A stretch of 64,000 nt of DNA from the NCBI RefSeq assembly GCF_024198235.1, contig NZ_JAKCFB010000015.1, positions 1 through 64,000 on the forward strand. Reading direction: 5' to 3'. Both the position numbers and the translations under genes were made by a program. Below the pieces are notes generated by a model. It saw nothing but the letters and a program-made list of their open reading frames with translations, was not told the DNA's origin and ran no database searches. Origin of the DNA: Myxococcus dinghuensis. GTDB taxonomy: Bacteria > Myxococcota > Myxococcia > Myxococcales > Myxococcaceae. Below, piece by piece: positions 39,212-47,925 of the stretch; the first letter of the stretch is position 1; each line of letters begins with the position of its first letter.

Positions 39212-40306
39212 ATGTACGGACTGACCCGCTCGCTCCTCTTCCAGCTCGACGCGGAGCGCGCGCACCGGCTCGGCGTGGCCGGCCTGCGCCAGTTGGGGCA
39301 CCTGCCCGGGCTGTGCCGTTCGCTCCGGACCCGGGCGCTGGCCGGGCTCGCGCAGACGCTGGCCGTGGAGGTGGCCGGCCTGCGCTTCGCCCACCCGGTG
39401 GCCCTGGCGGCGGGCCTGGACAAGGACGCGGAGGCGGTGGACGGCCTGTTCGCCTGCGGCTTCTCCGCCGTGGAGATCGGCACCCTCACGCCCCGCCCCC
39501 AGCCCGGCAACCCACGGCCGCGCCTGTTCCGCCTGCCGGAACACCAGGCCGTCATCAACCGCATGGGCTTCAACAACCACGGCGCCCCGGACGCCGCGGT
39601 CCGCCTGCGTCGCCTCACGTGGCGCCCCGGCCCCCTGGGCGTCAACGTGGGCAAGAACAAGGACACGCCGCTGGAGAAGGCGGTGGACGACTACGTGGCC
39701 TGCGTGGACGCGCTCGCGCCCCTGGGGGACTACGTGGTGGTCAACGCCTCGTCGCCCAACACCCCGGGGCTGCGCAGCCTCCAGGAGCCCGAGCAGCTCT
39801 CCCTGCTGCTCTCCGCCGTCCAGGAGCGCCTCTCCACGGTGGCCCCCGGCAAGCCCCTGTTCCTGAAGATCGCCCCGGACCTCGCCCCCGAGGCCGTGGA
39901 CGAGGTGGTGGACGTGGCCCTGCGGCAGCGGCTGGCGGGCCTCATCGCCACCAACACCACCATCGCCCGGCCCTTCGAGCACCCGGTCGCGAAGGAGGCC
40001 GGGGGCCTGTCCGGCGCGCCCGTGCGCGAGCCCTCCAACGCGGTCATCCGCCGCGCGTACCAGCGCTCCGGGGGGCGCCTGCCCATCATCGGCGTGGGCG
40101 GCGTCTTCACCGCGCAGGACGTCTACGAGAAGCTCCGCGCCGGCGCATCCGTGGTGCAGGTGTACACGGGCTTCATCTACGAGGGCCCCGGCATGGTGCG
40201 CCGCATGCTGCCCGCGCTGGCCGCGCTGCTCGCCCGGGATGGCTTCTCACGCGTCGCGGACGTCGTGGGCGCCGACCACCGGGCGCCCTCCGCGCCGCGC
40301 GCCTAG
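39212..40306 (+). CDS. pyrD: Dihydroorotate dehydrogenase (quinone), class 2
   Basis: The 364-residue FMN enzyme carries out the fourth step of pyrimidine synthesis at the membrane. It has the N-terminal membrane-associating helices of class 2 and FAHPVALAAGLDKDAEAV, and the catalytic serine is about S178 in NASSPNTPGLR. IIGVGGVFTAQDVYEKL is the FMN-phosphate region. It is probably co-transcribed with the upstream deaminase-like gene. Confidence 0.94.
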   Translation: MYGLTRSLLFQLDAERAHRLGVAGLRQLGHLPGLCRSLRTRALAGLAQTLAVEVAGLRFAHPVALAAGLDKDAEAVDGLFACGFSAVEIGTLTPRPQPGNPRPRLFRLPEHQAVINRMGFNNHGAPDAAVRLRRLTWRPGPLGVNVGKNKDTPLEKAVDDYVACVDALAPLGDYVVVNASSPNTPGLRSLQEPEQLSLLLSAVQERLSTVAPGKPLFLKIAPDLAPEAVDEVVDVALRQRLAGLIATNTTIARPFEHPVAKEAGGLSGAPVREPSNAVIRRAYQRSGGRLPIIGVGGVFTAQDVYEKLRAGASVVQVYTGFIYEGPGMVRRMLPALAALLARDGFSRVADVVGADHRAPSAPRA

Positions 40307-40368
40307 CCTCCTCGACGGCCGGAGAGGCGCCTGGGAGGGGCCTCCATCCGGACGTCGGGGACTGGACG

Positions 40369-40414
40369 AAAAAATGAGCGCTCGCCGGCGCCTTGGAGTT
40401 TCACCGGCGAGCGC
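40369..40414 (-). terminator. Rho-independent terminator of the DUF4097 gene
   Basis: On the minus strand an 11-base-pair stem (40404-40414 with 40378-40388) is followed by TCATTTTTT, a T run from 40374 to 40369. It lies about 35 bases downstream of the stop at 40450. Confidence 0.75.
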
Positions 40415-40449
40415 CCCGGGCCGCCTGACTGGGAGGCGGGCCTCGAAAT

Positions 40450-41130
40450 CTATGGTTGGACGGTGAGCGAACCACTCACGGTGCTCACTTCCACCGTCTG
40501 GGTGCCGGCGCCGTAGGTCACGTTCCGCGACCCCATTCCCGCCGACTTCCCGTTCAAACGCCCTCCGACAGACGTGAATTCCACCGTCGCGTCCGCCGGG
40601 TCCGGAAGCTTCAGCCGGACATCGCCCGACACCGTGCTCACCGACGTGGCTCCCAACTTCCGAGGAGCCAGTACCACCTCCGCATCAACGGCGCTCACCG
40701 ACAAACGTCGCTCCGAGCCGTTCACTTCCACACGTCCGTTGACGCTCGCAATCTCCTGCTCCCCCGCCACGCCCTTCACCGCCACCGCCGCGTTCACCAC
40801 CGAGACTTCCAGCTCCGCCTGCCGGGGCACCTTCACCGTCATCCGGACCGCCGGGGCCTTCCCCTTGCACGAGTGGTTCCCCTCCTCGCAGGGGCCGCAG
40901 CACACCCGTGCCTGGATGACATCCCCCTTCTGGACCACCTCGATGGATTCCCGGCCACTTCCCGGGTTTTCCAGAACCGCCTCGATTACAACGTTATTCC
41001 CGTCTACCGCATCTACGCGAACGGCGCCATCAACAACGGAGACCTGGACCTGGGGGGTCCCGTCCGTCTCGAACTTCCAGTTCTGGGACGCCGGAGCCGA
41101 GGCCAGGACTGCCAGCAGGGGAAGCCACAT
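40450..41130 (-). CDS. Exported DUF4097-like beta-helical protein
   Basis: The 226-residue protein has a signal peptide (MWLPLLAVLASAPA) and a repetitive beta pattern with VSVVDGAVRVDAVDG, VSVVNAAVAVKG and VSTVSGDVRL, typical of DUF4097 proteins. A Cys cluster CCGPCEEGNHSC sits near residue 78. Function is unknown. The start at 41130 fits a GGAGC site; the longer frame to 41217 is unlikely. Confidence 0.78.
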   Translation of the reverse strand: MWLPLLAVLASAPASQNWKFETDGTPQVQVSVVDGAVRVDAVDGNNVVIEAVLENPGSGRESIEVVQKGDVIQARVCCGPCEEGNHSCKGKAPAVRMTVKVPRQAELEVSVVNAAVAVKGVAGEQEIASVNGRVEVNGSERRLSVSAVDAEVVLAPRKLGATSVSTVSGDVRLKLPDPADATVEFTSVGGRLNGKSAGMGSRNVTYGAGTQTVEVSTVSGSLTVQP

Positions 41131-41234
41131 ACGAAGGTGCTCCGAGGTAGGGTGGGAACACCCTGCCCTACGGATGACCCGGAGGCCCATTGCCGGCGAG
41201 CGACGTGGAGTATCCACGCCGGTCTGACATGGAC

Positions 41235-42386
41235 TCAGCCGATGCCTCGCGCCACCTTCTGGTACAGCGCGTCATGGAGGCGGATCAGCCGCTCCAACGA
41301 GAGTTCGCGGGCGACGAACTCCCGCGCGGCGCGGCCCATCTTCCTCGCATTCTCAGGATGCGCGAGCAGCTGGCTGAAGGCCTGGGCGAGCTGTGCGGGG
41401 CGCTCCGGCGGGACGACGAGGCCGCGCTCGCCGTCGCGCACGAGGTCGGTGTTGCCGCCCACGCGCGTGACGACCATGGGGAGGCCCGCGGCCATGCCCT
41501 CCATGATGGCGTTGGACATGCCCTCCGCGTTGGAGCAGAGCACGCCCAGGTTGGCGCGCGCGTAGATGGCGGCCACGTCCGTGCGGTGGCGGAGGAAGTG
41601 TACGGTGTCGGACACCCCCAGCTGCGCGGCGAGCTTCTCCAGGCCCTTGCGGCGCGGGCCGTCGCCCACGAGGTAGGCGTGCAGGGGCGTGCCGCCGTGG
41701 TGGAGGATGGCCAGGGCGAGCAGCAGGTCCTCCTGGCGCTTCACCGGGTGGTTCATGTTGGCCACGTGCACGACGACGGGGGCGCCCCCCGTGTCCGGCA
41801 GCGGCGCCTTGAGGCCGTCGCGCACGCGCGCGTCGAAGCGGGCCAGGTCCAGGCCGTTGTGGATGACGGAGATTTTCGAGGCGGGCAGCCCCTCCTCGGC
41901 CACGAGCAGGCGGCGGATGGCCTCCGCGTTGGCGACGACGTGGTCCGCCATGGCCGTCAGCCGCGCGTGCACCGCCCGGCGCGCCTTGCCCTGCCAGTGG
42001 GACAGGTCCAACCGTCCGACGATGACCTTCACGCCCGCGAGCTTCGCCGCCGGCACGGCGATGAGCGTGGAGTAGAAGTCGTGGACGTGGACGAGCTCCA
42101 CGCGGTTCGCCCGGAGCCACCGGGCGAGCCGGAGCACCTGGTAGGCGGTGTTGGCCTGCGCCACGGAGCCCTTGAGCGGGAACGCCTCCGCGACGTGGCC
42201 CAGGTTCCACACCGCCCCCATCAGCGGACCGGCGTCCTCCAGGACGGAGACCTGGAGCCGGTAGTGCGGAGGCAACCCCCGCAGCAGCTCCAGCACCTGC
42301 ACCTCCGTGCCGCCGATATGGAACGACCGGGTGAACTGCACCAGGCGGATGGGCTCCAGCTCCATCCGAGCTTCTTCACGCCGCAT
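41235..42386 (-). CDS. Glycosyltransferase, GT-B fold (GT4-like)
   Basis: The 383-residue protein begins IRLVQFTRSFHIGGTEVQVL, a GT-B N-terminal strand with the sugar-acceptor glycine motif. The donor-binding E-x7-E is E288/E296 (EGMSNAIMEGMAAG). Such enzymes transfer a sugar from a nucleotide donor in exopolysaccharide or lipopolysaccharide synthesis. The start at 42386 has GGGAGGGG upstream and overlaps the end of the O-antigen ligase-like gene by 11 bases, so the two are coupled. Confidence 0.9.
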   Translation of the reverse strand: MRREEARMELEPIRLVQFTRSFHIGGTEVQVLELLRGLPPHYRLQVSVLEDAGPLMGAVWNLGHVAEAFPLKGSVAQANTAYQVLRLARWLRANRVELVHVHDFYSTLIAVPAAKLAGVKVIVGRLDLSHWQGKARRAVHARLTAMADHVVANAEAIRRLLVAEEGLPASKISVIHNGLDLARFDARVRDGLKAPLPDTGGAPVVVHVANMNHPVKRQEDLLLALAILHHGGTPLHAYLVGDGPRRKGLEKLAAQLGVSDTVHFLRHRTDVAAIYARANLGVLCSNAEGMSNAIMEGMAAGLPMVVTRVGGNTDLVRDGERGLVVPPERPAQLAQAFSQLLAHPENARKMGRAAREFVARELSLERLIRLHDALYQKVARGIG

Positions 42387-43662
42387 GTCCCGACCCCTCC
42401 CACGCAGTCACCGGACCGTCGGACCGCACGGGCCCCGTGACACCCACCGCCTCCGCCGCCTCCTCCGCGCGGGCAATCCGATGCGCCGCCGCCGCCAGCC
42501 CGAACAACACGTAGCAGTGCGCGGAGAGGATGTAGCCGGAGAACAAGTCGCACGTCAGATAGCCCGCCATGGACGCGGCCAGGGCCCGCGCCATCCACCC
42601 CACCTCGCGACTTCGCGACGCCCCCAGCGCGCCCCCCGCGGCGCCGCCGGCGAACACCATGAAGAACGCGAGCCCCACCCAGCCCAGCTCGCCGATGACG
42701 TCCAGGAAGATGTTGTGCGCCACGTACGCGCGCCGGGCCTCCGGGGGCGCGTACTCGGCCCAGGCGTAGCGGAAGCCGCCGGCGCCCACGCCCAGCAGCG
42801 GGCGGTCCAGGCTGATGCGGCTGGCCACCTGCCACGCGTAGACGCGGCCCATGGCGGAGGCGTCCTCGTGGAAGGCCGCCACCGTCTCGTTGCGGGCCCA
42901 GAAGCTGGAGGGCGCGAAGACGACCAGGCCCACCACGAACAGCGAGCCGACGACGACGGCCTGGATGCGGCGCTTCTCGCGGATGGCCCACAGCGCCATC
43001 GCCACCGACAGGCCGATGAAGCCGCCGCGCGAGTGCGACACCACGATGGCCACCACCGCCAGCACCGCCGCCACCAGGCACGCCAGCCGCCACAGCCAAC
43101 TGGAGCCCTTGCGCGCCAGGAAGGCCACCGCCAGCGGCACCACCAGCACCAGGTTCATGGCCATGTGGTTCGGGTCCGCGTAGACGCCCACCCACCGCGC
43201 CCGGAAGCCCTCCACCAGCGCTTCCCCCACCAGGTACCAGTTGATGACGCCGATGGACGTCACCACGGATGCCATCACGATGGCGCCGCACACCGCGGCC
43301 AGGCGCCGCTGGCTGGTGATGACGTTGATGAACGTCAGGTAGATGGCCGTGAGCTTGAGCAGCTCGATGCCGGTGGCCCGCGTCACCTCCGGGTTCACCG
43401 ACCACGCCACCGAGGACAGCGCCAGGGTGGAGAAGCCGATGAGCGCCAGTCCCCGCGCGCCGTCCAGGTGGATGGGCTCCGCCCGTCCCAGCCTGCGCAC
43501 CAACATCAACCCCGCCGCCAACGCCGACGTCACGAACGCCAGCCGCAGCGGCGCGAGCGCCGGTATCCACTCGCCCGGCACCGCGTACATCACCGCCGCG
43601 AACGCGGTCAGCGAATAGAAGGCCCACACGTCACGCCGCTGCCCCTGCTCACCCGGCACCAT
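42376..43662 (-). CDS. O-antigen ligase/polymerase-like membrane protein
   Basis: The 428-residue protein has about 11 hydrophobic helices and a periplasmic loop with WVGVYADPNHMAMNL and RPLLGVGAGGFRYAWAEY, typical of the Wzy/WaaL O-antigen ligase superfamily. It would join or polymerise polysaccharide repeats at the outer face of the inner membrane. The glycosyltransferase gene overlaps its end, so they form a small polysaccharide unit. Confidence 0.85.
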   Translation of the reverse strand: MVPGEQGQRRDVWAFYSLTAFAAVMYAVPGEWIPALAPLRLAFVTSALAAGLMLVRRLGRAEPIHLDGARGLALIGFSTLALSSVAWSVNPEVTRATGIELLKLTAIYLTFINVITSQRRLAAVCGAIVMASVVTSIGVINWYLVGEALVEGFRARWVGVYADPNHMAMNLVLVVPLAVAFLARKGSSWLWRLACLVAAVLAVVAIVVSHSRGGFIGLSVAMALWAIREKRRIQAVVVGSLFVVGLVVFAPSSFWARNETVAAFHEDASAMGRVYAWQVASRISLDRPLLGVGAGGFRYAWAEYAPPEARRAYVAHNIFLDVIGELGWVGLAFFMVFAGGAAGGALGASRSREVGWMARALAASMAGYLTCDLFSGYILSAHCYVLFGLAAAAHRIARAEEAAEAVGVTGPVRSDGPVTAWEGSGHAA

Positions 43663-43773
43663 GTCCCTCCTCCTCAGGCGTTGGCGCGCGAACAGCCACG
43701 CGAGGGCCAGCCTTGAGCAAGGGACGCGCCAGGACTCCGGGCCGACAAAGCCTCGGATCTCCGCTGACTTGGA

Positions 43774-43796
43774 GGCACCGCGGTGCGGGCGGTGCC
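43774..43796. terminator. Terminator-like hairpin after the DUF6178 gene
   Basis: GGCACCGC (43774-43781) pairs perfectly with GCGGTGCC (43789-43796) around a seven-base loop. It is about 20 bases downstream of the minus-strand stop at 43814 and about 110 bases upstream of the O-antigen ligase-like gene start. No T run follows on the minus strand. Confidence 0.4.
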
Positions 43797-43813
43797 CCCC
43801 GAGGCTGAAAAAC

Positions 43814-45481
43814 CTACGGCACCGGCGCGCTCTCCATCGGGAGGACCTCGGAGGCGACGGGGCTCCACTGCTCCTCCTCGAGCCACGCGGCGCCCAGCTC
43901 GGACAGCAGCCGGCCGAGCGTCACCGCCACCATGCGCCGCAGCTCGTCCCGGGCCGCGGGCGCCACCGCCCCCTCCAGCCCGGCCAGGGCGCGCTCGGCG
44001 GCGGAGGCGCGCAGCCGGGGCGCCTGGGGCGTGCCCTCGAACAGGCGCTGCCCCAGTTCCACCGCGCGGCCCAGCGGCACCGGGCGCGCGTCCGCGCGCT
44101 CGTCCAGCACCGCCATGGCCACGCCCGCGGCGAACAGCCGGTCCACGCCCAGCGTCTCCAGGGGCACGCCGAAGCGGGCCACCGCCACGCGCGCGGCCTC
44201 CGGCGTGCCTCCCAACAGGCCCCGGAAGACCTCCACCTGGGCCTCGGCGCGCGCCAGCGCCGCCTCGCTGGAGGCGACCTCCTTGAGCGAGCGGAACGGC
44301 ACCGGCTCCGCGCCCTCGACCTTCAGCGCGCGCCGGGGGCGCTTGCGCCGCAGGGCCTCCAGCGCGGCCGCCTCCTCCGGCAACACCAGGAGCACCCCGT
44401 CCAGGACGGCGCCGGGCACCTTGGCGAGCCGGTCCGCGCGGAACTTGAGCTGCAGCGTCAGCGTGAAGCCCGTCTGGAAGACGCGGCGCAGGGGCGTGTC
44501 GCGCAGGAGCTGGGTGGCGCGGGTGGGGTCCGCGCCCGTCAACTGCTCCAGGCCCAGGCTGAGGTAGTCACGCACCATCTCCCCCACCCGGCGCACGGCG
44601 TCCAGGTCCCCCGGGTCCGCCAGCTCCGCCACCAGCGCCGCGTTGGCCACGCTGGTCAGCTCGTCCTCGGCGTTGGTGCGCTCCAGGTCGTCCAGGCCCC
44701 GGAAGGCGGCCTCCAGGTAGTCCACGTGCCCCTGCGTCGTCGCCAGCGCGCTGCCCGGGCCGGGCCGGGGCGACGGCCCCACGTCCACGCGGCTGAAGAG
44801 CGACACCGCGTCCTCCAGCGACGGGAAGCCCAGGTCCAGCAGGCGCCCCTGGCGGAACTGGAAGGCCGTCTCCTCCATCTCCCCGGGAATCTCCCAGCGC
44901 ACCGCCTCCAGCAGGCGCACCGCCTCGAAGGGGTTCTCCGCGATGAGGTCGTTGAGGAGGGTGCGCACGGCGGACATCTCCACCCCCTCCGCCTTGATTT
45001 CGACGAGGTAGCGCCCCTCCGGCGTCTCCAGCGTCACGCCCTGGGGGTTGACGTCCGGGTTCTCCTCCAGGTCGTGCACGACGACGAACTCGCGCAGCAG
45101 CAGCTCCAGCACCTCCAGGTCCAGCGCGTGCAGCTTGCGCAGGAACTCCGCCGAGTCGTCGCTGCCCACGCGCGCCGCGCGCAGCCAGGTGAGCACGTCG
45201 TGCGCGTCCAGCGCGTCGCGCTTCCAGCCGCCCAGGTCCACGAAGGCGCGGAACTGGCCGGGCGAGGCCAGTTGCACCAGCTCCGTGGCGTCCGCCAGGC
45301 CGACTTCCTGGATGGTGACGTAGAGGTTCTCTGGCGGCAGCGCGCGGATCACCGCCTGGGCGTCCGGCCCCTCCAGCAGCGCGTCCACGCGCTGGCGGGG
45401 CGACAACCGCATCAACCGCTGGCTCAGCTCGCGGAGGGCGAGCTGCGCGTCCTTGCCATTTCCCTTGCCGTTCTCTGACAC
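43814..45481 (-). CDS. DUF6178-like myxobacterial protein
   Basis: The protein has about 555 residues and matches the large helical DUF6178 family of myxobacteria and relatives, with MRLSPRQRVDALLEGPDAQA near the N terminus and several long helices. No enzyme motif is visible. The start is taken as GTG 45481; MVARVGL at 45541 and an ATG further in are alternatives. It follows engB on the same strand, 78 bases apart. Confidence 0.65.
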   Translation of the reverse strand: MSENGKGNGKDAQLALRELSQRLMRLSPRQRVDALLEGPDAQAVIRALPPENLYVTIQEVGLADATELVQLASPGQFRAFVDLGGWKRDALDAHDVLTWLRAARVGSDDSAEFLRKLHALDLEVLELLLREFVVVHDLEENPDVNPQGVTLETPEGRYLVEIKAEGVEMSAVRTLLNDLIAENPFEAVRLLEAVRWEIPGEMEETAFQFRQGRLLDLGFPSLEDAVSLFSRVDVGPSPRPGPGSALATTQGHVDYLEAAFRGLDDLERTNAEDELTSVANAALVAELADPGDLDAVRRVGEMVRDYLSLGLEQLTGADPTRATQLLRDTPLRRVFQTGFTLTLQLKFRADRLAKVPGAVLDGVLLVLPEEAAALEALRRKRPRRALKVEGAEPVPFRSLKEVASSEAALARAEAQVEVFRGLLGGTPEAARVAVARFGVPLETLGVDRLFAAGVAMAVLDERADARPVPLGRAVELGQRLFEGTPQAPRLRASAAERALAGLEGAVAPAARDELRRMVAVTLGRLLSELGAAWLEEEQWSPVASEVLPMESAPVP

Positions 45482-45559
45482 GGCGGCGTGCCTACCACAG
45501 CCCCTCCCGGGCGGGGAGCACAACCCCACCCGAGCGACCACTACCCGATTCCCGGGCCC

Positions 45560-46180
45560 TCAGACGCGGGTGGTCTTGCCGAACGTGCCGAGCAGCGCGG
45601 CCCAGACCTCGTCCACGCCCAGGCGCGCCGTCGAGGAGAAGGGCAGGACGGCCTCCAGGGGCAGGTCCATGAGCTTCGCCAGCTCCTGCAGCCTCGGGCG
45701 CGTCTTGGCCTTGGTGAGCCGGTCCACCTTGGTGGCCACCACCATCACCTGGCGCTTGAACTCCTGGAGGTAGTCGAGCGTGGCCAGGTCGTCCGGGGTG
45801 GGGCCCACCTCCGCGTCGATGATGCTCACCACCACCTCCAACCGGTGCCGCTTCTCCAGGTAGGTGGTGATCATCTTCTCCCACTGGGCCTTGTCCGCCT
45901 TGCTGGCGCGGGCGAAGCCGTAGCCGGGCAGGTCGGCGAGGCGCACCTGGTGGCGCTTGGTGCCCCACTCCAGGTCCACGTCGAAGAAGTTGAGCGTGCG
46001 GGTGCGGCCGGGCGTGTTGGACACGCGCACCAGCTTCTTGCGGCCGCACAAGGCGTTGATCATCGAGGACTTGCCCACGTTGGAGCGGCCCACGAAAGCC
46101 ACCTCCGCGGCGTGCTCCTGCGGATAACCCTTGGGCTCCACCGCGGTGGTGACGAAACGGGCGTCGAGGATCTTGATCAC
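45560..46180 (-). CDS. engB: Ribosome-biogenesis GTPase EngB/YsxC
   Basis: The 206-residue GTPase has G1 GRSNVGKSS (31-39), G2 region NTPGRTRTLNFF, G3 DLPGYG and G4 TKVD. EngB/YsxC proteins act in 50S subunit assembly. It starts at GTG 46180 only four bases after the stop of the tetraheme cytochrome gene. Confidence 0.93.
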   Translation of the reverse strand: MIKILDARFVTTAVEPKGYPQEHAAEVAFVGRSNVGKSSMINALCGRKKLVRVSNTPGRTRTLNFFDVDLEWGTKRHQVRLADLPGYGFARASKADKAQWEKMITTYLEKRHRLEVVVSIIDAEVGPTPDDLATLDYLQEFKRQVMVVATKVDRLTKAKTRPRLQELAKLMDLPLEAVLPFSSTARLGVDEVWAALLGTFGKTTRV

Positions 46181-46184
46181 GGCC

Positions 46185-46697
46185 CTACTTCTTGGCGGTC
46201 GCTGTCGAGGGCGCCGCGGTGGGGGTGGACTCCGTGCGGGCGGCGCGACGGGCCCGCTCCGCGGACCAGTGGTCGATGGCCTTGAGCGACTCCTTGAAGT
46301 CGAACGGCCGCAGGGAGGGCGAGGAGGCGTCGTGGCAGGAGCGGCACTGCTTCTCCGACGGATCCACCAGCCCCACCAGCCGGGCCAGCTCCGGATCCTT
46401 CATGACGTACTCCGGCGAGTAGTACTGTCCGCCGCCGTGGCATGTCTCGCAGCTCACACTCGCGGACGCCTGCGCGGCCTGGTCCGGGGAGTGGCACGAC
46501 AGGCACCGGCCGTCCTTCTGCTGCTGCTCGGTGAGGGAGTTCACCGCCCGGGCATGCTTGGAGCGCTGCCAGGCCTCGTAGGCCTCCGGGTGGCACCCCT
46601 TGCAGCTGTCCGCGCCGACGAAATCAGCCGCCCCGGCCACGCCACAGCACAGCGCCAGCAAGAGGAAGGGCAGGATGCGGGTGCCAGGAGCGCGCAT
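46185..46697 (-). CDS. Exported tetraheme cytochrome c
   Basis: The 170-residue protein has a signal peptide (RILPFLLLALCCGVAGA) and four heme c motifs: CKGCH (32), CLSCH (65), CETCH (83) and CRSCH (118). The motif spacing resembles cytochrome c554/NrfB-like multiheme proteins. It works in periplasmic electron transfer; the partners are not in the window. The last 30 residues are disordered (Thr, Ala, Pro). Confidence 0.88.
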   Translation of the reverse strand: MRAPGTRILPFLLLALCCGVAGAADFVGADSCKGCHPEAYEAWQRSKHARAVNSLTEQQQKDGRCLSCHSPDQAAQASASVSCETCHGGGQYYSPEYVMKDPELARLVGLVDPSEKQCRSCHDASSPSLRPFDFKESLKAIDHWSAERARRAARTESTPTAAPSTATAKK

Positions 46698-46830
46698 GGG
46701 CTCGCGAAGTAGCAGACCCCCCCGGACGGGGCAAGGCGTCTCGTGGTTGAATGCCCGTCGGAATCGTCCGTTGGAATGAGAGGGAGGCGCTTGAGGCCCG
46801 CCCGCCCTTTCCATTAGGGAGGAAGTCGTG

Positions 46831-47304
46831 ATGAGGACCCTGACCGCGCTCGCAGTGCTCGCCTTCGCCGCCCCCACCGTCGCCGTCGCCAAGCCCTGGC
46901 AGGGCGTGGAGCCCGGCGTCACCAAGAAAGACGAAGTCGTCAAGAAGTTCGGCGAGCCGTCGCGCACCGTCACCCAGGACGGCAAGGAGATCATCGCGTA
47001 CCTGGGGAAGGAGGCCATCAAGGGGACCAGCCAGGCGCAGTTCAAGGTGGACCCCGGCACGGGCCTCATCGAGCGCATCGACGTGTTCCCCGGGCCCGTC
47101 ATCGACAAGGAGACCATCGAGACGAACTACGGCCCCGCGTGCCCCTCCGGCCCGGCGCCCGCGACGCCCTGCTACCAGCGCAAGCTGACGGACGACTTCC
47201 GCACCTACTTCCTGTACCCCAAGCTGGGGCTCGCCATCTTCTTCAACGAGGACGGCAAGACGGTGCAGTCGTTCACGTTCACCACGCAGAAGGCCGCCAA
47301 GTAG
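46831..47304 (+). CDS. Small exported protein of unknown function
   Basis: The 157-residue protein has a signal peptide (LTALAVLAFAAPTVAVA) and a mature part resembling outer-membrane assembly lipoproteins of the SmpA/BamE fold: WQGVEPGVTKKDEVVKKFGEP. It lacks a lipobox. Start ATG 46831 follows GGGAGGAA; a GTG three bases earlier is too close. The coaE gene begins right after its stop. Confidence 0.72.
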   Translation: MRTLTALAVLAFAAPTVAVAKPWQGVEPGVTKKDEVVKKFGEPSRTVTQDGKEIIAYLGKEAIKGTSQAQFKVDPGTGLIERIDVFPGPVIDKETIETNYGPACPSGPAPATPCYQRKLTDDFRTYFLYPKLGLAIFFNEDGKTVQSFTFTTQKAAK

Positions 47305-47901
47305 GTGCGCGTCTTCGGACTGACGGGCGGCATCGCCTCCGGCAAGAGCACCGTCACGTGGATGCTGCGCGAGCTGGGCGCGGAGGTCGTCGACGCGGAC
47401 GTGCTCGCGCGGGAGGTGGTGGAGCCGGGCACCCCGGCCCTGGCCGCCATCGCGGAGCGCTTCCCGGGCGTGGTGGGCCCCGACGGGCGCCTGGACCGCC
47501 CCAAGCTGGGGGCCCGCGTCTTCGGCGACGACGCCGAGCGCGCCGCGCTCAACGCCATCGTCCACCCCGCCGTGAGGGACGCCTTCGCCCAGCGGCTGAA
47601 CGACGCCGAGGCGCGAGGCGTGTCGCGCGTCGTCTACGACGTCCCCCTGCTGGTGGAGAGCGGCATGCACCCGTGGATGGACGGCATGGCGTTGGTGTGG
47701 GTCCCCCGGGAGGTCCAGAAGGCCCGGCTGATGGCGCGAGACGGCCTGGACGCGGCCGGCGCGGAGGCCCGGCTGGCGGCCCAGCTCCCCCTGGACGACA
47801 AGCGGGCCCACGCGACGTGGGTCATCGACAACAGGGGTGACCTGGCGGCCACCCGGGCCCAGGTCGAGTCGGTCTGGCGCGCCATGCTCGCGCGCGGCTG
47901 A
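47305..47901 (+). CDS. coaE: Dephospho-CoA kinase
   Basis: The 198-residue P-loop kinase phosphorylates dephospho-CoA in the last step of coenzyme A synthesis. The motifs are GGIASGKST (8-16), DADVLAREVV (about 31-40), and DVPLLVES in the middle. GTG start at 47305 abuts the stop of the preceding gene (TAG then GTG), which implies translational coupling. Confidence 0.93.
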   Translation: MRVFGLTGGIASGKSTVTWMLRELGAEVVDADVLAREVVEPGTPALAAIAERFPGVVGPDGRLDRPKLGARVFGDDAERAALNAIVHPAVRDAFAQRLNDAEARGVSRVVYDVPLLVESGMHPWMDGMALVWVPREVQKARLMARDGLDAAGAEARLAAQLPLDDKRAHATWVIDNRGDLAATRAQVESVWRAMLARG

Positions 47902-47925
47902 CGGACGGGTATGCTGCGCGCCGCA

